From positions 1 to 64,000 of the forward strand of contig CAZMNY010000017.1 of the NCBI GenBank assembly GCA_964567745.1: DNA of 64,000 nt, written 5' to 3'. The notes under the pieces were generated by a model. That model saw nothing but the letters and a program-made list of their open reading frames with translations, searched no databases and had not been told where the DNA came from. The translations under genes and the position numbers were made by a program. The DNA is from CAZMNY01 sp964567745. GTDB lineage: Bacteria > Planctomycetota > Planctomycetia > Pirellulales > Pirellulaceae. Below are positions 47,401 to 53,463 of this stretch, piece after piece; the stretch's first letter is position 1, and every line of letters starts with the position of its first letter.

Positions 47401-49216
47401 CGCCGAGTGACTCGAAGGCCAGATCCGCCAAACCTGTGACCGTGGGCCGGCGAATGTCGACGCTGAACGTGCCGTCGCCTGCCGCTTGAACTTGGTGTCC
47501 GGCATACAACGAACTCGCGTCCGCAGAAACGATCACGCCGGAGCCAATCGTTACGGTGTAAATTTCGTTCGCCGCCCCAGTGCCAGCAATCGTATCGATC
47601 GTGACGCCATCGGCGGCGACGGGACCGGGAATACTGGCTGCCGCTGCTTGATTGGCGGCAACCGGCGTAATCTCAAGGCTGTTGAGAAGCCAATTCGTTG
47701 TTGCTCCGCCTTGATCCGAGATCTGAAACCGCAAGGAGCCATTGACGACTGTCACGCGAATGCCGTCATGAAACCACTTGCTCGGTCCTTGACCTACGTT
47801 GTCGAACAAGACTTGGTTGGGAGCGCCCAACATCGTCAAGCGTATATCTTCGCTCGCGAAACTATCACCGAAATTGATGTTCAAGAAATAATCGCCATTG
47901 GCAAGGTCGACGCGGAATACCGCTGGCGTCGAACCAAAATGGGCGTCGTTCCTGAGGTCAAGCCGCGGTCCGGCAGTGAAGCTACGATCGAAACCTGAAA
48001 CAGCGGACTCCCAGCCGAAACCATCGATCGCGTTGTAGAGCTGGTTTGGAAGCACCGACGTGTAGCCGCTCGCGGTGGTTGAAGAGACGCTTCCGTCGAA
48101 GTCGAAAAGGAGCGGTGTCGCCGTGGCGCCCGAACTGGCGTCGAACACCCGCCCCGTTGTCGAGGTGACGTCCAAATCGCCGACCACGTTCGACACGTTC
48201 AAGTTGACATCGCCAACGTTAACCAAACTCGCGTCACCACCCGCGCTCACTCCGATGTTGCCCATCACGTCGAGCGAATCCAGATCGACATCCTGGTTCG
48301 CCGTAATCTGGAGACCGTCGCCAACCTCGATGCTGTCGAGCGCGCCGCCGCTGGCGTCCGATATCGAACCGCCCGTCGAAGTCGCTGTCATGTGCGTTGC
48401 CGCATTGGCGTCGCGCAGGTCGAGGTCTCCTGAGTTGAAGACCGTGATCGAACCGGTTGCGGCGGCAAGTCGCACGCCGCCGTCGACATCGAGCGAATTG
48501 AGGTGAATGAATGCCTGAGCAGCCACGGTAAGTGAACCGCCGACTTCTATCGACGACTGATCCGTGACTTCGTTTGCCGTAGCTGTGAGCGAAACGTCAG
48601 CGTCCGTGTTAATCTCTCCAAGCGCAAGTCGGGCCGCGGAGATCAGTATGTCGCCTCCCGCGCTTCCGGCACCGTCGACGTCTGCATCGACGCGGCTTGT
48701 CGCACTCGTCGACAGGACGTTGTTCGAGCGAAGAGTGATGTCGCCGCTATCGGAAAGAAGGTCGCCATCCGGCCCCAAGGACACGAGCTCGTCCGCCTCG
48801 AGAATGATGTCACCCGTCGTACTGGTTATCGACTTGGACAGAATGATTCGATCGATGTCTTCGGCGGCCGGTGCAGAGATTCCATTAGCGAGCGTGAGGT
48901 CGCTGACAACTTCCAAAGTTTGGTCGTCGTGAGCGGAAGCCTCAACCACGATCGAGTTGACCCCCGATCCGAAACTCGATCCGTTTACCTCGAGGTTGCC
49001 GAGGTTCATCGATACCGTCGCCGTGTCGCCAGCGGCGTCCATCGAAATCTGCAACACATCGACGGCGATCAAACCGGCCGTTACCGCCAACACTCGCCGC
49101 TCTTCCAAGCGTGAAAGCTGGAAACGAATGTCACCATCGTCTCGTCGCTTCTTGCGTTGCTTTGACCGGCGGCGCCAGCGACTTCGAAGCCTGTCCTTCC
49201 AAGTTGGATTGCGCAT
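35480..49216 (-). CDS. Giant modular surface protein (4578 residues), beta-helix-like repeats and malectin-like domains
   Basis: The N-terminus is strongly basic ('RLRSRWRRRSKQRKKRRDD') and followed by 'LSRLEERRVLAV', the planctomycete LEPR/LExR-type signature of exported giant proteins. Two malectin-like modules lie near residues 365-520 ('GYTSVLPNQLYNAIDGFGWE', 'WLLNSLEITPV') and 620-775 ('KSYETKLYFADI', 'AWILNGVTVEEL'). Residues about 915-2840 are the tandem repeats described separately; related beta-solenoid sequence continues to about 4130. A C-terminal region has 'FRVTVDWSDGVVEEYPYVGV', an acidic linker, a weak hydrophobic stretch ('AAALAAGVATIAAVG') and a basic tail 'RAARRRRRVKRKQTR'. 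It is probably an adhesin or cell-envelope fibre. The whole 13.7 kb frame is intact. No secretion partner is adjacent. Confidence 0.9.
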   Translation of the reverse strand: MRNPTWKDRLRSRWRRRSKQRKKRRDDGDIRFQLSRLEERRVLAVTAGLIAVDVLQISMDAAGDTATVSMNLGNLEVNGSSFGSGVNSIVVEASAHDDQTLEVVSDLTLANGISAPAAEDIDRIILSKSITSTTGDIILEADELVSLGPDGDLLSDSGDITLRSNNVLSTSATSRVDADVDGAGSAGGDILISAARLALGEINTDADVSLTATANEVTDQSSIEVGGSLTVAAQAFIHLNSLDVDGGVRLAAATGSITVFNSGDLDLRDANAATHMTATSTGGSISDASGGALDSIEVGDGLQITANQDVDLDSLDVMGNIGVSAGGDASLVNVGDVNLNVSNVVGDLDVTSTTGRVFDASSGATATPLLFDFDGSVSSTTASGYTSVLPNQLYNAIDGFGWESAVSGFDRSFTAGPRLDLRNDAHFGSTPAVFRVDLANGDYFLNINFGDSFASEDIRLTMLGAPNQVLFDNVGQGPSKWFHDGIRVTVVNGSLRFQISDQGGATTNWLLNSLEITPVAANQAAAASIPGPVAADGVTIDTIAGTGAANEIYTVTIGSGVIVSADASSLYAGHQVQAAGDGTFSVDIRRPTVTGLADLAFESLGGQGFVHLDQADEYSFFMAPLRRFDLNHTVVEPGWAGVASNQIFSATNDVGWNVGLIGFSWIGTLGAPEEVLRDGHASSANATFQVAVEMGKSYETKLYFADITQGYPSIGIGFEGTPAFSFTYVQGTVEIKTHTFVAGDNVLDIEMSTLGSAWILNGVTVEELNPAAPPAVEPSFRGKAGAVVVGGNADFNAPLGHVDLDDFDVSGLVGVDALNTSTLKTTELSLGTVVVDGAGENFFGTASLNDISLGTLTVDGLVSITAENGSIVDDADSGATDILAQSALLDASGSVGSAANPIETMLTKLEVDAATSLVLSNQGDLAVGGVSGFDGVQVGDKATISGTGKLTLDEAIVAANRITINVTGDLADDADADVDLVAPEAVVTAADAGTAGDAVETSLARVEGSFTGDAHLDNDQALTIGGIGQLAGLTANGDIRLTNSGNVLLDSPLSAGALAHLDISAGLLDDNDADADLVAAQLTLEVVGAAGAVGAAIDTQVAALEGNVGGGLFLDSSSALELGGASALYSGVSAALVDIDSAGILTASESVSATSGPIDLRGDLAIAINAALVTSGQTISIDAAGDVTFSASGSVDTQTAASVNIDADGQLSMADSSSANARGGAIVVLAQNDATLASLMTLGGSVQVTSVGGSILDGGDAAKEVESATADLRAAGDIGAAGNLLETKLAKLEAEADSVFLDNMGSLTIGDLSGLSGITATVADIRLVNMGDVLLHEAITAVDLIVLLVTGSILDQPNANVDIASTSLVIDVSGNVGAGNTIETQVANLEGDVGGDVQIQQTGPLQIGGASASEDGLGANSLTIKTNADVVAGEAVQTQGGPLVLDAGGSLDVNTSVQSNGNTIELRALGDLRFDANGLVDTQSAATVTMTTNAALAMSDGVVVNARGGMLGVDAVGNASLSSLKSLGGAVTVTSSAGSILDAGDAHKDVDAATTVLVANTAIGDTGDALDTRLAKLEATAGTDVFLANMGPLTIGAISAVNGLNANGEIELSNNNDITLDELVFASRVRIDINSGSLFDDGDVDDDLAAADLVLDIDGAAGTVGDKLELKSTRLEGALTGDANLHNVSALAIGGADAAFAGLTVGGSLCLDVDSNLTLDETLDVAVDATIGLAGNLSDDADAQLDLRAQRLALTATGNTGTAGDLIESELDVVEIAAQSEIAFANSGALQVGSFGALVGVNSNSGNVLLINDADLTLDESVSGNRVDIDVTGSIIDNDNAADVIANRAVLVASANVGVAGDRLELQVDQLELASGGNAYLENDRAIIVGGNHLTNGVQTTGEVVFDNDGDVTLDERLAAGTNMLVVVNGNILDDADAETDIKASSLRVDVTGSVGSSGDRIESSLDALEGVVTVDATLNNDRVLTIGGLHAVDGLSVGGDLSLLNQASLILDERLSAGGLASLNTVGAVTDDGDAAIDLAAAQATVQATGIGLAGDRLETSISALEASSSSGVFLSNNGPLTIGGVGALNGVTAAANVGIDNVGDVLLDESIALAGDLTVDVTGGGSLLDDNDIDVDLSATTAVLNVHGSIGTGGDDLESQLAKLEGAGGANIFISNSGLLSIGGIGAVNGLSAGGNIKIANDADVQLDETLAATGDLVANVTGSLLDDADADLDLAANRAELTISGSVGLAADPLETMILNLEAVIGGEVILVNTGPLTIGGVTGLMSGVSASSADISSTGILQVNESLTTSGSQKLQSNSNINLVASLDTQVAGSVEIDAGGVLTMTDGVTVNSHGGDIDAKAQGDVTLGGLISSGGDVTVDSTAGKILDGGDSHKEIDADSAVLTAQGDIGGAANALETRLAMLESNGASLHLDNMGPLTIGDINGIPGVVANVDDIRLSSMGDLNLHEALTAVGQISLTVIGSVHDEPNAAVDVEAARLLLDVSGDFGVTGEAVETKTAFVEGDVFGEFIVDNDGPLTVGGVSAFTGLQTGNATIHSSGAVSVNETLRVQTGPLVLNGDGTLDINASILTSGTSADLHAVGAVTFSAAGLLDAQSTANLSVSTDASMLMHDLAVVDARGGAVDVMSDGDATISHLRTIGGDVSLTSVNGAILDGGESKKDIDASTAQLKSAADIGAAGAELETQLSSLEADAGNNIRISNMGVLEIGGVSPLVGLTAGGLIELQNNANVLLLERVDAGVQFHAVVAGSLLDDGNTSVDIITPALLLDVSGDAGILADPLELQVANLEGTLGGSLIGDNSGSLTIGGVTGLTAGLTAATVKLNSTDSIQVDENVNASGDVKLHAGTDASGGDSIIMNGSAVIDAGDVELDATADVVVSSVVSANDIAIMAGGAIADHANDALTDLDAAGETVLRAVGGIDGPAADGKLDLAANSKLDAIVSGPGAMRVRFHGGGTIRQATTFDGVVDIMASDSLDAQSVSAGDDDSSGNGHIQIVNATNDILVGLLTATDEVFLNAVGGSILDSTNDAVVDIQSGDAIRLMAQGKIADAFGGALEVAADSTVDAQSLLGGDVRLTSPGALTLLQLSTASGDAQVNAVDDLTIHATDVNGNLQAVSTAGDILNPTGQIDVSGAASFTTSASAGQISLGQTDAARIAGPVTLVANSDAALTNDLDINFATSDIGGNLLAESQGNILNGSGSLTVAGMATLDVGQAIKLGLANTLDVAQAIGATSVGDTILNTANAIDFKTSQIGGNLIATSSGAITNLSGSLDVTLMSTLTASEVQLGVANNFNNGGSLGLDTVGDAVIQTASNLDLKASDVGGSLSITMQGGDLSDSAAVAVASDATIRSTVALNNVSLDTLDLSGQLDIDTLGDALIRNAGALNVVAGASLGQLTLEALGGDLQFVAGLTANGVLRLIAAGAINGAGLLQSAQVELDAGAGIGDLNSLEMKAQSIRADSTGSGDIDLINDSNLGVNVTSISTVGGDILFEQKGAAVTTFSGAVTSGGAVDGGHIEIIGESGVAVLASATLSSLGGVGGQLAISGAVVDTIPLLGKGDIIIRGGGGDVIITVDIISDTDIDIAADRDIIVLATIRTTDGANISLTADADLDGFGGLWVNAAGEIDSDGQLTALGSDVFATPFELDAIRVDDDVAGHQMRANSDLSLTGRALTPGAAIVIDGGVEMLAPGAILTVVGLDVEIDPNTGSFSSPNGVVSIAAVGNEKITLGANAANTLSLVTNELDAVTADVLVIGNPASGGDVDVAGRVDSSGVLILASSSEIAGAGVLAVSQLGLIGTGNVSLTGANEFGSLSGAMVGGDVHLVHVDVLQIGSIAGIGVLPGIDGLAVNGGVLTLDAAQAVTQSANSPIEAAGLLLLGGGDQLLTSTMNNIDVLASDVVGQLDYRDSGDVIFGQLHGVDGVTAQDDVRIHVDGSLTFQSEVVSIGNQIELIADGNTVIDQNVGNDVTSNNLVIVSASGIGSTGNPLETTVSTFEGQAGAGGLFIVNDGALVVGGLSQANGGIAGGATSGGGALSITANSPLSVAEDVTNSGDILLTASPGGGADDLTVSARVVSTGDGTIELTAGDDIVVNDVGAAPEVYAHGNGPIVFKAGRDVVIDNDVVMGSEFGSFVTFPQVEEGVTLFVVPVDQGGSNVDAFGNAIIRVNVGIPGEVNFRVTVDWSDGVVEEYPYVGVGNAPESSITRLPGGVDFLLRHKYNGNPSSNPADPIPVTVTIGLDAKRTSGGAVFNGIQFFTEGEFGQQLVTTVSRLQTVPGEGIQTYVPPVVHELDPIVARPSNSALILNQSSNSADAYSETFEMHAGELEEARIGDMRVFFRVVDDVANKEDPKDYDLPVDSLKDVLRKFEQIKLRNGHYRIYVEDPATGKVRLMHDVHIFNGKLVPADFRKGVGERLPGANDGAALESVENPVTEIVSKTGAGVETQRNVDDQQVDLDLVAPRAVEAENDASDQSPKTPTNASTETGDKTQDEPTKGIDIEPSATTSWRTQSRAAALAAGVATIAAVGNWKESLERSSQDESYELSRAARRRRRVKRKQTR
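40700..46480 (-). repeat. Two-level tandem repeats within giant protein (17 A modules, 4 B modules)
   Basis: Seventeen copies of an A module are recognised by a core like 'NxGPLTIGGVGALNG', a preceding 'DxLETxLAxLEA' and a 'LDDxDADxDL' segment, with a period near 290-300 bases (97-100 residues). In four places the spacing rises to about 490-570 bases because a B module is inserted, marked by 'VDTQSAA', 'ARGG' and 'GSILDGGDAHKDVD'. The order read from the N-terminus is A3, B, A2, B, A8, B, A2, B, A2. Two further A-like cores occur alone nearer the C-terminus. Confidence 0.85.
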
Positions 49217-49819
49217 CGTGTGAGAGACCTACTAGCGGCGGTTGATTTGAATGAAAAAGAGGAGTTTTTGGCGACACTCCTCGCAACGAGGGCGGCCGCG
49301 CAGCCGTCCATCCAGCGCTGAGTCTCGAGCTAAAAAATGTCCGAAACTCAAGAAACTGAACTCCCCCTCGAAACCCCGCTACAGTCGATTATCATCAGAG
49401 CCGCGCAAATGGTCAAACTTTATGCGACTGTCGATTCCCCATTTGTGCTCTCTGCCAAGCCGATGTTTTCTCAGCATTTCACTGACAAATCGCTGTTTCC
49501 GTCCGCCCCGGTCGAATTCGATCGCAGCAATTCCATGCTCGCCCCGCGTCCAAGCTGTGCCCCTAGCCGCCGTGCTGGCAAACGACCTGATTGGCGTCGA
49601 CAAGCCGCCAGGGCGCTGCCCAGGCCGAAATCTAGGCAAGATTTAGCGGTTATTCGGATTGAATCGAAGAAACCGATGGCGAAAGTCGTCCCGATTCTCG
49701 GAATTGACGCAGCATGGCCGACTTGGTTGACGATGAAATTGACGTGAATGCGCACGCGCGGTTGCGGCGGAATCTAGTCCAAGACAACGGGGTGCTTGGT
49801 GTTTGCTCGGAAGACAATC
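49217..49819. other. Intergenic region upstream of giant gene
   Basis: 603 bases between divergent genes. It contains a 7-bp inverted repeat (gaggagt 49259-49265 / actcctc 49276-49282) in the likely 5' leader of the giant gene. Short open frames here look unconvincing: no ribosome sites and no family features. Promoters for both directions are expected but not identified. Confidence 0.45.
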
Positions 49820-51388
49820 ATGACGAGCCAGGATAGTAGGCAAAACCTGCCTCATTGGGCATGGACGATATGCGCGTGCTTTGCAGCTGCCTGCGCAGGG
49901 AACTCGTGCCTCGGGCAAGACGCCCAAAAGCGAGTGCGAATTCAGGTCTTCGAGCGCGGCAACTCGAGAACTCTCCCAGCAAACGAATTCAGGAACTCGG
50001 TCCACTCGGCTCGCTCATCGTCGTCTCGCTCAGGGTCGTCTCAAGTCACATCCGATGTCAAACCGAAAGATACTCGGCCCTACCTGCCCGCGAACCACAA
50101 TTTGCCAACGCGAGCGAGCTTCAACTCCAATACTTCATCGCGAATGCAAAAAGGTGTCCGATTACACAAGGGCGTAAAGGTTCAGGAATTCTCGCGCCGA
50201 AGTGAGCCGGCCCGTCGCAGTGTCCAACCTCGGGCCGCCAACGTCGATCCGCGACCGCTCGATACGACCAGAAGACCATTCACTGGCGCGCTGCCGAGCC
50301 CCGTCGACACGCGGCTCCAAAAGACGGTTGAGGAGCTGCAACGTTCCATTCGCAAGCTGAAGCAATCGCTGGCTGAAAAGCGCCCGGTGCCGACACAGCC
50401 CAATGCGACAACGAACGAGCCTGCCTTGCGACGCATTCAGATCAATGAACTTGCCCATTATCCGGGCCTTTCAGCTCAACGGCTCGTGCGACGCCCGGAC
50501 GGTCGGCTGATACGCGCACCTTGGCCCAAACCGGCCAATCCAGGTATCGCGGGGGAGACCGTCGACGCGAGCCGCGAGAAGTTAGCGAGCATGTCGATTC
50601 CGATCCCAACTCAAGTAAGCTCGACCGCACAACCTGCCGCCGCCCTGGGTCATGCCGCCCTGGATCAAGCCGCCCTGAAAACACACCCAAAGGCCAAACC
50701 GGCCGCAAACGATTCGCAAACGCGAGTCGAGAACTGGGCTGACGGCTCTTGGATCGCCGCGCTCGCTCAGGAGACGAACGAGCAACAGCCGAGCGGTGCG
50801 TCGCGAGAAGGGACCGGCCAGTCGGGCACCACCGAGAATGGTTCGGACACAAGCCAAATCAAACCCATCCGACTGAACCGTGCCGCCGACGGTCCGGTGG
50901 AATCAGGTGGCGACGGTGCCGAGCCGTTGAGTGAAATTGCGGACGGCAAGCCGATTGATCGCATCGGCGCATCACTCAGTTCCGATCAAGGCGAACTTCC
51001 ACCCGACTACGCGACCATGAGATTTGCTCAAGCGGGCGAAGTCGTTCATGGCACCGGCGCGAGTCGAAATTGGGGCGACTCGGCATTTCGCTGGGAGGCG
51101 GCCGCGATGCATCACCAACCGCTTTACTTCGAAGACATCAATCTAGAACGGCACGGTTACTCGACGGGAATGCTTCAACCGGTCGTTTCCGCGGCCCACT
51201 TCTTTGGCCGAGTTCCGGTCTTGCCGTATCTGATCGGAGCTCGACCGCATCGAGAGTGCACGTATACGCTTGGTCATTACCGACCCGGATCGTGCGCACC
51301 GTTCGAACGCCACTGGCCTCGACCGAGTCTCCGCGGAGGTTTGTACCAAGCGGGCACCGTCACGGGAATGATCTTCGTGTTTCCCTAG
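49820..51388 (+). CDS. Exported protein, low-complexity body with conserved-looking C-terminal domain
   Basis: 522 residues from the ATG at 49820. A signal-like start ('WAWTICACFAAACAGNSCLG') is followed by a long, poorly conserved Ser/Arg/Pro/Gln-rich body, including a short coiled coil ('LQKTVEELQRSIRKLKQSL', about 175-195). The last 90 residues are different: ordered and aromatic-rich ('QPLYFEDINLERHGYSTGML', 'AAHFFGRVPVLPYLIGA', 'ECTYTLGHYRPGSCAPFERH', 'GGLYQAGTVTGMIFVFP'). I recall this ending from planctomycete hypothetical proteins, but it has no known function. The two Cys and hydrophobic end suggest an envelope-bound domain. A GTG/ATG choice upstream (49796) is less likely. Confidence 0.7.
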   Translation: MTSQDSRQNLPHWAWTICACFAAACAGNSCLGQDAQKRVRIQVFERGNSRTLPANEFRNSVHSARSSSSRSGSSQVTSDVKPKDTRPYLPANHNLPTRASFNSNTSSRMQKGVRLHKGVKVQEFSRRSEPARRSVQPRAANVDPRPLDTTRRPFTGALPSPVDTRLQKTVEELQRSIRKLKQSLAEKRPVPTQPNATTNEPALRRIQINELAHYPGLSAQRLVRRPDGRLIRAPWPKPANPGIAGETVDASREKLASMSIPIPTQVSSTAQPAAALGHAALDQAALKTHPKAKPAANDSQTRVENWADGSWIAALAQETNEQQPSGASREGTGQSGTTENGSDTSQIKPIRLNRAADGPVESGGDGAEPLSEIADGKPIDRIGASLSSDQGELPPDYATMRFAQAGEVVHGTGASRNWGDSAFRWEAAAMHHQPLYFEDINLERHGYSTGMLQPVVSAAHFFGRVPVLPYLIGARPHRECTYTLGHYRPGSCAPFERHWPRPSLRGGLYQAGTVTGMIFVFP

Positions 51389-51437
51389 CGCCGATTTGCC
51401 AGCGCCGATTTGCCAGCGCCGATTTGCCAGCGCCGAT
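51387..51437. repeat. 14-bp tandem repeat, 3.6 units, at convergent gene ends
   Basis: agcgccgatttgcc is repeated three times exactly plus nine bases. It begins in the stop codon of the plus-strand gene and ends at the stop codon of the minus-strand gene (51437), filling the whole gap. Confidence 0.9.
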
Positions 51438-51856
51438 CAGAAGCCGCAGGCCACTACGGACTGAGGCATAGCGAGCATCGAGGCGGCGGCGTCTTGCGCC
51501 TTGGCGAACCAATTGCCCAACCGCCGTTCGCTAACAATCTCATCTGAACCGGGCGTCTTCACGACGACGGACCAACCTAAATCCAGTTGAGTTTGCGCGA
51601 GTTCCAAGACGGCCAACTCCGAACTGCAATCAGCGACTTGGTTCATCCACATTGTCAGCGGATCGTCGCCGAACGACCAGACGTTTTCGGCGAACCAACG
51701 CTTGTCGTCAATCCGCTGCACAAGCCTGGCGATCTCAGCATCGTGTAAACGCTCCTCGTCCGCCTCGAGAAACGCGGTCGTGGCCGCCTCCAGATCCATG
51801 GGCCCTTCGGCGAGCAGCCGATGAATACGATCGAGTCTAGATTGTTCGCTTGACAT
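51437..51856 (-). CDS. Hypothetical protein co-transcribed with ECF sigma factor
   Basis: 139 residues, no family recognised. The N-terminal half is helical and acidic ('LLAEGPMDLEAATTAFLEAD'). The rest has 'FGDDPLTMWMNQVADC' and 'LAQTQLDLGWSVVVKTPG'. It starts 18 bases after the sigma gene stops. Position suggests a regulator of that sigma factor or a linked stress protein, but it lacks a membrane helix and the HxxxCxxC zinc anti-sigma motif, so it is not a ZAS-type anti-sigma factor. Confidence 0.6.
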   Translation of the reverse strand: MSSEQSRLDRIHRLLAEGPMDLEAATTAFLEADEERLHDAEIARLVQRIDDKRWFAENVWSFGDDPLTMWMNQVADCSSELAVLELAQTQLDLGWSVVVKTPGSDEIVSERRLGNWFAKAQDAAASMLAMPQSVVACGF

Positions 51857-51874
51857 AACTAATCCCTTTGGTCG

Positions 51875-52459
51875 CTAACAACTGACGTCGTTCTCGAGGT
51901 GCTTTGCGAGTTTCCGCCTCGCTCGAAGTCGGGCAGTGTAAATCGATCGCGGGTCCGTCCCCAATCGCTCGGCCAATTGCTTGGCGTTCACTGCTCCGCC
52001 TTCATCGATGTCCGCCGTCATAACTTTCCTTTCCAAGTCGGACAGATGAGTCGCCATGATGTGACGAACTCGAGCCGCAAACTCGGAGTCGAGTAATTCT
52101 TGTGTTGGCGATTCGCTGCCGCGAACCAAATCGCCATCCGCCCATTCGACCCGCTGTCGATGGTGCCTTTGCTCCCGCCGCAAGATGTCAATCGCCTGTC
52201 GGTCGGCCAGAAACAACAGCCAACCGCCGAGTGGTTTTCCCTTAGCGGGATCATACGTGTCGACCAGCCGAAACGCCGCGTCGGCTAACGCATCCTCAAT
52301 CTGGTGCTCGTCCAAAACAGTGGCGTACCGCTTTCGAACATAGTTTCGAGCTCGGCCGCCATGCGCTTGCAACAACGCAACCATGCCCTCTTCCGCGCCT
52401 TCGCGCAGGAGTGCGAGGATTCGTTCGTCGTCGGGAACTGGCAGGACGCCTTCCGTCAT
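51875..52459 (-). CDS. RNA polymerase sigma factor, ECF type
   Basis: 194 residues. Region 2 is visible as 'VALLQAHGGRARNYVRKRY', 'DEHQIEDALADAAFRLVDTY' and 'PLGGWLLFLADRQAIDILRR'. Region 4 is 'LSDLERKVMTADIDEGG' followed by the helix-turn-helix 'NAKQLAERLGTDPRSIYTAR'. This is the two-domain ECF layout. A short N-terminal lead ('DDERILALLREGAEEGMVAL') is common in planctomycete ECF factors. It is the first gene of a two-gene minus-strand unit. Its promoter lies in the 314-base region 52460-52773. Confidence 0.85.
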   Translation of the reverse strand: MTEGVLPVPDDERILALLREGAEEGMVALLQAHGGRARNYVRKRYATVLDEHQIEDALADAAFRLVDTYDPAKGKPLGGWLLFLADRQAIDILRREQRHHRQRVEWADGDLVRGSESPTQELLDSEFAARVRHIMATHLSDLERKVMTADIDEGGAVNAKQLAERLGTDPRSIYTARLRARRKLAKHLENDVSC

Positions 52460-52773
52460 TCTTCATCCTAGTCAAAGATGTCCGGGCTCATTCCGCGTTC
52501 GCGATCGCGGTTATCAGCAATTGCCAGTTGCTCGTCACAAGTCTATACGTTTACGACTTCCCAAGTTGCATTTGGCCGTTTTTCAGATTCTCGCACGAAA
52601 TGCTAGAGACCATGAGAATCAGGACGTAACCGACTCACTGACATAGACTTAGGGATCGATCGATGCCCCATTCCACTTTCCTCAGCGAGACGACCGTTTA
52701 CAATCTACACCGGTAGACGAAACAAAGGGGGCGGCAAACAGGGCGATGGCGCGAACTGGATTGCCATGGACGT
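52460..52773. other. Intergenic region, no gene seen
   Basis: 314 bases between the sigma-factor start and the chorismate-mutase end. It should contain the sigma-gene promoter. No open frame with family features, repeat or hairpin of note was found. Confidence 0.45.
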
Positions 52774-53208
52774 CTAGGGTCGAAACTGGTCCATCTGCGA
52801 GGCAATCCAGTCTTCGAGCTCCGCAAAATCGACCGGTGGGAGGTCGCTGAGATCAGGCCGCAGCCGGACGGCCTCTTTGATATAGACGTGCTGGATTTCG
52901 GATTGCAGTTTGGGCGTATTCCATTGCAGCAAGACGCGAACGCACTGGCCGAGCGAGCCGGGCACGCTGATCTCATATGTGCAAAGCAAGGGGACGTCGA
53001 ACCAACCGAGCTGCCTCGCCGCGAGGGCTGGGAATTCTGCGTCGAGGTCGCGCGTGACGGTGAAGATCGCGTTGGCGACGTCGTCGGATTGCACCTCGTT
53101 TAGCCGAATCATTAGCGCGAGCAACTGCCGCGTCGCCGTGAGAATCTCGTCGCGGTCGTTGGAGTCTACCGTCGTGGCGCCGCGAATTCCGCGGCAATAC
53201 ATCGTCAT
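52774..53208 (-). CDS. aroH: Chorismate mutase, AroH class
   Basis: About 144 residues from the ATG at 53208 (or 142 from 53202). It rearranges chorismate to prephenate for Phe/Tyr synthesis. The sequence follows the Bacillus AroH pattern: 'CRGIRGATTVDSNDRDEIL' with the active-site Arg, 'DVANAIFTVTRDLDAEFPAL', 'VPLLCTYEISVPGSLGQCVR' with the key Arg, and 'IQHVYIKEAVRLRPDLSDL' with the conserved Tyr. The frame is open a further 68 codons upstream to 53412, but that part has no AroH counterpart and overlaps the divergent Rieske gene's leader. The C-terminus is about 15 residues longer than in Bacillus. Confidence 0.92.
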   Translation of the reverse strand: MTMYCRGIRGATTVDSNDRDEILTATRQLLALMIRLNEVQSDDVANAIFTVTRDLDAEFPALAARQLGWFDVPLLCTYEISVPGSLGQCVRVLLQWNTPKLQSEIQHVYIKEAVRLRPDLSDLPPVDFAELEDWIASQMDQFRP

Positions 53209-53463
53209 CGAATCGTCTACTCGCCAGAAACAGGTGGGCCTTAATCCCTCCCACCATAGCCGATTGACGACGTAAATCGAAGGTATCGTCAGCACGTCAG
53301 CCAACTTACTTCCCTTCAGCCAATCAACTTCAGCTATGCCGTAGAATACGCGAGCCGGACTCGCCGTGAAAACGAGACCGCCCAAAACGGATTGTGTGTA
53401 AGACTCGGCCAATCAGTTCGTCATGAAAGTGTCGAAAAAGGACACAGTTCGAGACGAGGAAGA

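Noticed and set aside
36408..48932. Many plus-strand Ser/Pro/Thr-rich open frames, up to 389 codons (43677-44846)
   Set aside because: All are antisense to the intact giant gene; their repeated S/P/T composition mirrors its repeats.
49337..49747. Plus-strand open frame of 136 codons upstream of the exported protein
   Set aside because: No ribosome site, no family resemblance and competing frames of similar length on both strands.
53209..53412. N-terminal extension of AroH
   Set aside because: No AroH protein has it, and it overlaps the divergent gene's leader; the conserved start is at 53208/53202.
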